The notes under the pieces: model-generated | The model's database searches: none | What the model was told of the DNA's origin: nothing | The model's input: only the letters and a program-made list of their open reading frames with translations | In this document: in pieces, positions 56,601-64,000 of the stretch | How the letters are laid out: each line of letters begins with the position of its first letter | Numbering within the stretch: position 1 is the stretch's first letter | Program-made: the position numbers and the translations under genes | Source of the DNA: Panaeolus papilionaceus | Lineage: Eukaryota > Basidiomycota > Agaricomycetes > Agaricales | DNA: 64,000 bases | Reading direction: 5' to 3' | NCBI GenBank assembly: GCA_015501605.1 | Contig: JADNRZ010000042.1 | Location: forward strand, 62,001-126,000

Positions 56601-57452
56601 TGAATGCGATGCAATGGATTTGCCATATGTCGTTTGCGTATACACCCCCGACAGTACACATTACTGTCAAAGCACGTTGAACAGCGCCATATACCCTGTG
56701 ATGAGCATTCTCCGCAGAGCCTCTGGTCGGAATCGAGATATTCACTGGACAACAGCGCAGGCAATATTGTATCCACGTGCAACACGAATTCCTCAATGTA
56801 CTCTGTTTGTGTGAGTTTCTTGGCAAAGTTTTAAGAATACATATTTTCTGAGCACCATATGGGGTGGGACACATACCTGGTTCGATGACCCCAATTCTGG
56901 CTCCTCGGCTGTTGCATCAGCAAAACGCATATTGTCCGCCTCCTTGGATTCGTCTTCCGCAGCGGCGGGAATAGGTGCTCGATCGAGCTCAAACCCCAAC
57001 GGCACATGTCCTTGGGCAAACTGCAGCTCAAAGGTGTCCATATTGGCTGGGCGAAATGGCCAGTGACTTCCCATGTTAAACATCGAACTATTTTCGTGTG
57101 TCCCATAGTAACCCATTGTAGGGATCGTGCTTGGGCCAGCAGTAGAAGAATCATGACCTGCCTGTCTGCCAGAAGGTAAGGCAGAGACTGTGGCGCCTGC
57201 CTCGTAACCCTCGTCTAACTCATTCAGGACATCTTCAAGCTTCCTTTTGGGTGCACGCTTTTGTTCGTCCTGTATCTCCAACCGACGTTTGGTGAAATCA
57301 ACGGGCTGTGTGACTGCTGATTGAGAGCCATCTGCATTTGTCTTTGTAGTCGTTTTCCTCAATTGAGGTCCTGTTGAAGGTTTGGGCCTTGGTTTTGCTC
57401 CTGTCTTGCGAGGCTTTTTGTGGGGATCTGGAGCATCTTGAAGGGTGTCCAT
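53654..57452 (-). CDS. Gene K: KDZ transposase with CxC2-like cysteine cluster, one frame break
   Basis: Exons 57452-56877, 56818-55601, 55548-54707, 54653-53980 and 53930-53654 join in phase through 49-58 nt introns. The last exon needs one more base in the CCCCC run near 53780; the product is then about 1195 residues. The start is ATG of MDTLQDAPDPHKK. The basic N-terminus is followed by the CxC2-like cluster from residue 227 (CGECSSQGIWRCSTC, then YCRGCIRKRHMANPLHRIQ) and CSACPQPGINIPDNW. The KDZ core has VADGNFKADH, DVTGVVGVACARHGCYCPN, ALVDLQKGEQQ, IIYDIACQYSIHLRAR, LFHVHDHKDECFFRFSPTF, GEILESLWAALNEIS and EMLDDHTNDSNHKK; probable catalytic acids lie in these blocks. A coiled C-terminal region follows. 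KDZ elements are abundant in mushrooms and are known to travel with TET/JBP genes; no such gene is visible here. Confidence 0.93.
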
Positions 57453-57576
57453 TGTGCAGATGACGGTTAGACAGAAAGACAACCTCACATTCCATAGATG
57501 GGTAATGTCTAATGTCTAAATATATCAATCACCACCCTATGTCCACCCAATTGTAGATGGCCACAATATCATAGAT

Positions 57577-60500
57577 ATGGTGGGTGTAGTTCGTTTTGCA
57601 CAACATACCCTTCTTATTCCCATGTCACGACTATCAACCTCACCACTTCGCAAGAAAGCACCAATCAAACCCCCATCTGGGAAACCCAAGCGCAGAAAAC
57701 CACGTCGTGATGCTAAACACTTCACCATGGAGGAGCGCGAGCTTATACATGACTTGAAGGGTGCTTATCGATCAATGCCTGGAAAGAACTATGTGGGCCG
57801 GCGACAGTACATCGAGAACCATGTCAATCCTAGACTACAGGCCTATTGGAGGGGGAAAGGCTTGACCGATCGCATTGTGGAACCCGATGGGATAGTTGAA
57901 AAGTGGGATGAGGTCAGTCATCTGAAAAACATAAATTTGAAAGCTTGTCTGACAGTCATGGCGGGCGCTCACAGTTGATCAAAAATTATGTTCACAAAAA
58001 CTGGCGCTCAGTCATCGCAACGGCGCCACTGAAGGCCCCTTCTCTGAGAATCACAAAATCAAACTACATCTACAATACGGAGCGGAAGGCGGTCATTACG
58101 AAAATCCGCGGAATGTTGGAAGAGGATGAGGAGTTGACGACGGGGTTGATATCAAAGCACTGCCATCAAGCAGTGAGGAACATTTTGCAGGATATGAACG
58201 ATGAGGAGCTTCAGGACTTGGAGGATAAAATTGAAGAAGCGAAGATTGTTGGGTACACGCTTGAAGTCAAGGAAAGGTATACATTGTTGAATACTTCAAT
58301 TGAAGAAGCTACTAATTCAGGCTACAACCACAGGATCTACATGAAACGATGCAACCAACGCATGCAGCAGGCGGCTCATTTACAGCACATAGAGATGGGA
58401 ACGCTGTCCATACAAGTGTCCGTCTTCATGGATCAAGAGGGTCAGACTCATATTCAATTGTAAGTTTTCATCATAGTCCGGCGCGGCGGATATGAAGTTG
58501 ATGAGTTATAGCCACGACCACGCCAGGGAACTTTTAGGCATGAACACAAAATCCTTCGAGGATACGTTCCCTAACGAGTTGAACGATCTGGCGAATGTCT
58601 TTGAAAAATATGTGCAAAAATTATTATCCATAAAAAGTCGAATGTCGGTGACTCGGAAGGACGAATCACAACCTCATACTGCAGACGGATCCTCTTCCGC
58701 CGTGGTGGAACATGGCAATACCCCACCCTCTGCTTCAATCACAGAGTCAGACGAAGCCTGTTAGCTCGTTATCGGCTTGCAGCAAGTCAGCTCCGAGACG
58801 GTGCAATGGACGGAACTGTGAAGATCACCGAAGAAGGTTTTCCTATTTTACCATCACCATGGCCATCAAATCTCAATAAGAGGTTACAAAACAAGTACTA
58901 TGCCAAGTTTATGAAAGCACACTATGGTGAGTATATTGATATACACGTACTCATTTATTGATGGTCTCACACTGATTTGTTCGAGTGTTCAGATTTGGCC
59001 CGCGGCGGACGTGGTGATCAAACACCAGTTCCCTGGACAGCTCTCAACAACAATCCACATGAATTTTTCCACGAAACGTATGTAACAACAGACCTCATTG
59101 GAAAGTTGAAGGATGCACAGAACACAAATCAAGGGATCATTAATAAATTCTTTGAACATGTTACCACCCGTCAGGATCACCTTGGACCGCAGCACTCTTT
59201 CCGATTTCTCCAAACACACAGCAAAGCTCACAAAGAGGACGATAACCCAAGTGGCGCAATTCTATCGTGATATCCAGGACCCCCCCTCAGCTCTCCAAAC
59301 CTGCTCCTCCCAAACAAGCTTGTGAAACCGACTCCTCATCAGCCTTGTAAGCTAGATTCATACATGAACCACTGGATTTAGGCAGTGGGCCCTCATGTGT
59401 CCAGACTGGGTTTTGGCAGTGGGGTCTTAGGCAGTCAATCTGCAGGAGAAATGTAGATAGTGGACCTTTAGAATAGATAAGAGTGAAGAGCATAGATAAT
59501 GGTCCGGGTTCTTAGATTTCATGGGTAAATACATGTAAACAAACCTTCGGCCTAGATTTAGCAGGGAAAACCACAATTATGCATTTCCGGGACACCACAC
59601 CTGGATATCATGGGTGGTAGTGCTATAACATATTTCTATACATAGATATACACCTTCCTAGATAGTTTCCCCCCCGGAAATATGAGGGGAATGGGTGGAT
59701 GCAGGAGGATGCATCTGGATGTAGTTTTGATTTAATTAAATGTGCCCCTATTTGCACATCAAATCTTCGTCCTAATCAGGGATATTGGCATGATGTCATT
59801 GATTCCCTTAAATCTAATAATAGCTCCTTAATTAGTCTTCGCTTTTTTAGGAAATTGGCATCACTGATGTGCTTTCAGGTACAAATGACATCACACTAAT
59901 TAATATTCCTCCCCCACCATTATTGCAGCATTTATTCCACCGCTTTTTGGGCACTTTTATATGGATATATATATATCACTAGAAAGCTACAGTTGCCTAA
60001 TATTTGAATCTGATTTTTACTTATTTAATTCCCTCCAGTAGATTACCCAAAACAGCTCCGCTTTTTTGATAATCAATAGCCCCTATTTATTAATAGCATT
60101 ATTACTGCTGTGTTTTCCACCGCTTTTTTGGCTATTTTTCTGCACACCATATATACCATTAGAAAGCTATAAGTGTCTAGTTTAAGAATCTATCCTTGTA
60201 TCATCACTATCCTCACTGGGGACTGCACCATTCAATTGCGCTTTTTTGGTAATTAAATTAGCCCCTATCTTTAATTACATTTCTTTGTGCATCATTTGTA
60301 TTTATTCCCTTTATTATTTTAATTGACATATATATATCACTGGAAAGCTACAATCGCCTACTTTCAGAATCTGAAAACAGAATAGAAATGTTGTGCTTGT
60401 GGAGGGAGCAATTGCATTTCGCATTTTGGGTACTACAGCGTGGGAACACCCCTTGATCCTTCTTCTCCTCCTCCCCCCTCCGCTTTTTTGGCTTCATTCC

Positions 60501-63359
60501 TCCACACCCTCTGCAGCTATCAACTTGAAACTTGGCACACCCCTTCATAAACATTATTCAATGGCTCTCACCAGCCCAATAGTGAAAATACACACTATCT
60601 TGCTTTCCATCAACATATTAATATATATTCACTTAAATTGCTAAAAAAGCGCACCAAAATGTAATGCTTATGTATGATGTATGCCAGTAAATGATATTGC
60701 TACATCAATATTGCATACTTCAGTTCTGAAATCCAATGGAAGTGCATTATATATCCCTATATTTGCATGTAGAATTAGCAAAATGGACATTCCTGTGAGT
60801 CAGGACTCCTATGGCTTTTTCCATCAGTATTTCACTCCATATATACCTCTTTAGCATTGTCTAAACGTTCATATACACCATATGTAACGTTCTACACAGC
60901 CCAATACCTGATATATTGAGCCACATTTGTAATATTGGCCGTACACAAATGCAGACGTTAAAATACACTATTCTGCAATTTACTATACCATAGCAGTCCT
61001 ATTTATACTTTATAAATAGCAGGAAACGAATATATTAACTCTAGCTACACGATGCAAAAAACCCCAAGTGATTTAGACAAGTGTAGCTATCTGTAGGTTC
61101 AAAATGGTGTGCAACCATCATAGTTGATGCTGGGTGTTTCAAGAATACACACAATGACCACTACATCAAACTCCTTCTGACCGCTTTTTTGAGGCTCTAC
61201 CCTTCCACAATCATCCAAATCACTCCAAACCTTTTGTGAACGTTATATATCATGCCTCTTCATCTATCTGTAGGTTCTGATTAAATTATTTTGTCTCTGA
61301 TCCTCTGCAATAAGCTTATCAGTGGAAATTTGAACGATTTTGAGAACTGCTCAGAAGTCTTTGGGGGTGGGCTACTTTTAAAGGCACAATTAAAGCGTCC
61401 TCAGAACAGTTTGGAGCATGTTGAAGCGCTCAATATCCATGAAGATATTCATAGATTACTATTCTGCATACCCTGAGGTAATATTTAGTGTTTTCTATTC
61501 TGTTGCTTGCACTTTTAAAGCGATTGGGTGTCAAGATCAATGCTTTGACATGTTATGAGTAATATTCAATAGTTTTTTCAGCAGTAGAGGAGCCAAAAGA
61601 ATGTATTATTAGGGATATATGGTGCAAATATGGGATTTTGATATGTAATTGTTGAATAGAAGGAGTGGAACAATATCAATTTGTATATAAGCGGAGGAAT
61701 AGACCCATATATGGTATATGTAGATGTATATCAAGTTTCAAGTTGATAGCTGCAGAGGGTGTGGAGGAATGAAGCCAAAAAAGCGGAGGGGGGAGGAGGA
61801 GAAGAAGGATCAAGGGGTGTTCCCACGCTGTAGTACCCAAAATGCGAAATGCAATTGCTCCCTCCACAAGCACAACATTTCTATTCTGTTTTCAGATTCT
61901 GAAAGTAGGCGATTGTAGCTTTCCAGTGATATATATATGTCAATTAAAATAATAAAGGGAATAAATACAAATGATGCACAAAGAAATGTAATTAAAGATA
62001 GGGGCTAATTTAATTACCAAAAAAGCGCAATTGAATGGTGCAGTCCCCAGTGAGGATAGTGATGATACAAGGATAGATTCTTAAACTAGACACTTATAGC
62101 TTTCTAATGGTATATATGGTGTGCAGAAAAATAGCCAAAAAAGCGGTGGAAAACACAGCAGTAATAATGCTATTAATAAATAGGGGCTATTGATTATCAA
62201 AAAAGCGGAGCTGTTTTGGGTAATCTACTGGAGGGAATTAAATAAGTAAAAATCAGATTCAAATATTAGGCAACTGTAGCTTTCTAGTGATATATATATA
62301 TCCATATAAAAGTGCCCAAAAAGCGGTGGAATAAATGCTGCAATAATGGTGGGGGAGGAATATTAATTAGTGTGATGTCATTTGTACCTGAAAGCACATC
62401 AGTGATGCCAATTTCCTAAAAAAGCGAAGACTAATTAAGGAGCTATTATTAGATTTAAGGGAATCAATGACATCATGCCAATATCCCTGATTAGGACGAA
62501 GATTTGATGTGCAAATAGGGGCACATTTAATTAAATCAAAACTACATCCAGATGCATCCTCCTGCATCCACCCATTCCCCTCATATTTCCGGGGGGGAAA
62601 CTATCTAGGAAGGTGTATATCTATGTATAGAAATATGTTATAGCACTACCACCCATGATATCCAGGTGTGGTGTCCCGGAAATGCATAATTGTGGTTTTC
62701 CCTGCTAAATCTAGGCCGAAGGTTTGTTTACATGTATTTACCCATGAAATCTAAGAACCCGGACCATTATCTATGCTCTTCACTCTTATCTATTCTAAAG
62801 GTCCACTATCTACATTTCTCCTGCAGATTGACTGCCTAAGACCCCACTGCCAAAACCCAGTCTGGACACATGAGGGCCCACTGCCTAAATCCAGTGGTTC
62901 ATGTATGAAGGTGGCTCATAGAGGTGTCCTCATACCATGACAAGGCCACGGGATACACCGACATTATCTTCGAACAGCGCCGCGGGAAATGCAGCAAATG
63001 ATCTCACAGTGGTGTTGCCTGCGGAGAGTCATGGGTCAACGACAACTGAACCAATGCCTACCAAAGTCACACCCATAAACAAGGAAGAAGAGCGGTTAAC
63101 ACCGGCTAGAATAATAGGCACAAAGAGCCATCTCATTACACCTATTGAGAGTGCGAAACGACCTCGAAACGTCAAAGAGAAGATGTTGAGCCCTGCTGCG
63201 GGAGGATCATCTCCTATCACAGATAAGCAAGCACCGCTAGCCCGCGGGATTGAGCAAGCCTCTCAGCCTATGGAGAATGATCATCCGCGGGGTCGTCGCA
63301 CTCACAAGACTCCGAGCAAAGTTCCTGTCATTGTCAGCAACATAACCAGTACCCTTTAG
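57577..63359 (+). CDS. Gene L: unknown multi-exon gene of the KDZ element with a transposon in an intron
   Basis: Exons 57577-57912, 57975-58459 and 58527 onward join in phase (introns 62 and 67 nt). The protein begins with a basic region (RKKAPIKPPSGKPKRRKPRR), then PGKNYVGRRQYIENHVN, LQAYWRGKGLTDRIVEPDG, IKNYVHKNWRSVIATAPL and KHCHQAVRNILQDMNDEEL. The frame changes near 58740 (stop at 58764 against YRLAASQLRDGAM in the next frame), then a 66-nt intron (58927-58992) leads to DLARGGRGDQTPVPWTALNN, with further frame changes near 59160 and in a C7 run at 59280. A donor GTAAGC at 59347 and an acceptor CATAGAG ending 62923 would splice out the 3553-bp foldback element and continue in frame to MTRPRDTPTLSSNS and a stop at 63359. 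No family is recognised. It is convergent with gene N. It may be a pseudogene. Confidence 0.55.
59357..62909. mobile_element. 3553-bp foldback element with 1178-bp inverted repeats
   Basis: Left arm 59357-60534 and right arm 61732-62909 are reverse complements of exactly equal length, starting TTCATACATGAACCACTGG and ending with CAACTTGAAACTTG inside. A 66-codon chance frame is identical in both arms. The 1197-bp centre is AT-rich without a credible gene. No CCGCGG occurs inside, unlike the host element. No clear target duplication is visible. It lies between a splice donor and acceptor of gene L. The transposase family that moves it is not identified. Confidence 0.9.
59838..60490. repeat. 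Internal repeats of the foldback arm (CGCTTTTTTGG and ATATATATCACTAGAAAGCTA)
   Basis: CGCTTTTTTGG-like boxes lie near 59841, 59939, 60058, 60119, 60238 and 60479. Three are followed by a second box resembling ATATATATCACTAGAAAGCTA and then GAATCT (near 59970, 60150 and 60330), making an imperfect unit of about 120-180 bp. The right arm repeats all of this in mirror image, and further single boxes lie near 60642 (minus) and 61180. Confidence 0.75.
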
Positions 63360-63360
63360 C

Positions 63361-63633
63361 TTGTCACCCATTCGTACAATTTATTGCTCTTTTCCTGAAT
63401 TCAAATGTTGTAAATATGGAACTCCATTCAACAATTGTTAATCAAATAAAAAGTCCGACAAGAAATACAACCATATAAGTAACAAGTGTCCAAAAGGTAA
63501 CAAAAATAGTAAAAATATATGAAGCAACAGTCCAAAATCATGCATGTAAAAGTCCAAAATCGAGTGTATCAGGTGTGCAACTAAAGTCCAAAAAATTCAA
63601 AATATATGTAGAGCACAAACAAAATATCAGGCC
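63361..63633. other. AT-rich spacer between convergent genes with AGTCCAAAA repeats
   Basis: AAAGTCC(A)AAA-like boxes recur near 63451, 63489, 63532, 63551 and 63586. No gene. The stretch holds the 3' ends of gene L and gene N. Confidence 0.5.
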
Positions 63634-64000
63634 CTAAGCTCCCCCTCTGCTGCGGCCTCTTCCCTGTTTAGCCCCACGCACCGCTTTTTCAGCAGCACGT
63701 CGCCTTGCATGAGTCCTATCCGCGGGAACGGATGGCGGTTCATCAACATCCATCGATTCAGAATCGTCCGCCGCAGTCTCAGGATCAGTGGTACCTGTTT
63801 CCTGCCCAGTAGATGATTGGGCTGTTGGTCCATCCTTGGAACCCAATCCGGTACTGACTGATGGCGCCACCTGCGGGTTTCGTAGTGCTTGCAGTGGGGT
63901 TGGCGTCATTGGTGCAACTGGGAAAGCCCGACGAAGCGTAGGAGAACCAGGAGGAGCCAAAACATTCGGTGAGACATGATGTCCTGCCGAATTTAACACA
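63634..64000 (-). CDS. Gene N: C-terminal part of an unknown basic-tailed protein, cut by the window edge
   Basis: The open minus frame enters from beyond the right edge and stops at 63634. It is Pro/Ala/Thr-rich with SESMDVDEPPSVPADR, then a basic tail (HARRRAAEKAVRGAKQGRGR, SRGGA). The tail composition resembles that of gene A but I cannot claim homology. The start lies outside the window. CCGCGG at 63720 lies within it. Confidence 0.5.
   Translation of the reverse strand, partial: VLNSAGHHVSPNVLAPPGSPTLRRAFPVAPMTPTPLQALRNPQVAPSVSTGLGSKDGPTAQSSTGQETGTTDPETAADDSESMDVDEPPSVPADRTHARRRAAEKAVRGAKQGRGRSRGGA

Larger units (their letters stand above)
50411..64000. mobile_element. Large KDZ-type DNA transposon, left part (right end outside the window)
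   Basis: The left terminus CAGTGTAGCGACTTTGTTG at 50411 resembles the MITE arm for about 120 bp. Behind it come a G-rich subterminal region, a phased CCGCGG array and genes I, J (plus), K = KDZ transposase (minus), L (plus) and N (minus, cut by the window edge). CCGCGG sites recur through the whole interval except the foldback insertion in gene L. The extent is inferred from the shared terminus, the transposase and the motif distribution; the right terminus was not seen. Confidence 0.65.

Noticed and set aside
55931..56814. Plus-strand frames opposite the KDZ transposase
   Set aside because: Antisense shadows of a well-supported multi-exon gene.
59699..62567. Identical 66-codon frames in both arms of the foldback element
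   Set aside because: Identity is explained by the inverted repeat itself; no start context or domain.
50411..64000. Search for a TET/JBP dioxygenase travelling with the KDZ element
   Set aside because: No frame shows an iron-binding His-x-Asp...His arrangement in a plausible fold; the gene may lie beyond the right edge or be absent.

Overview
The window looks like repeat-rich chromosome from a mushroom-forming basidiomycete (Agaricomycetes). The reasons are short GT-AG introns (mostly 48-67 nt) in every gene I could reconstruct, a KDZ transposase with a CxC2 cysteine cluster, a Tnp2-type CACTA transposase, Ty3/gypsy elements including a chromodomain chromovirus, and a fungal group III hybrid histidine kinase fragment. 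I see no bacterial features, no CRISPR and no rRNA.

Layout. 1.0-7.1 kb holds three uncharacterised multi-exon genes (A minus, B plus, C minus). C lies divergent to a Tnp2/CACTA transposase gene (D plus, 8.6-12.1 kb) across a spacer carrying two oppositely oriented sets of a GTCTGACTC-type motif. 12.3-18.8 kb carries decayed host coding sequence, a small single-pass membrane protein, and a histidine kinase truncated within its HAMP array. 19-35 kb is gene-poor and built from diverged segmental repeats around P-loop GTPase genes: one apparently intact copy, one damaged copy and one 5' relic. A tRNA-like unit with perfect A and B boxes lies at 19.2 kb.

35.5-49.6 kb is a nested retrotransposon. 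A decayed minus-strand Ty3/gypsy element is split by a young plus-strand chromovirus at 39395-45602, with near-identical LTRs and a CAGGC target duplication. The outer element also carries a 553-bp inverted-repeat MITE at its 5' side. The inner element has a primer site that matches its own predicted RNA 5' end, as expected for Tf1-like self-priming. It also has a gag stop codon and a YLND reverse transcriptase motif.

50.4 kb to the right edge is a large KDZ-type DNA transposon. Its left terminus shares sequence with the MITE. It carries a phased array of CCGCGG sites, with further copies scattered through its genes: an unknown gene, a gene for a repeat protein built on LLxxLxxAPPxLP units, the KDZ transposase, a long unknown gene L, and an edge-truncated gene N. 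A 3553-bp element with perfectly matched-length 1178-bp terminal inverted repeats sits inside an intron of gene L. The KDZ element is the best candidate for an undescribed multi-gene system.

Several genes (C, D, the KDZ transposase, L) need one base restored, often in a C run, to read through. This could be decay or assembly error; I cannot decide between them from the sequence.
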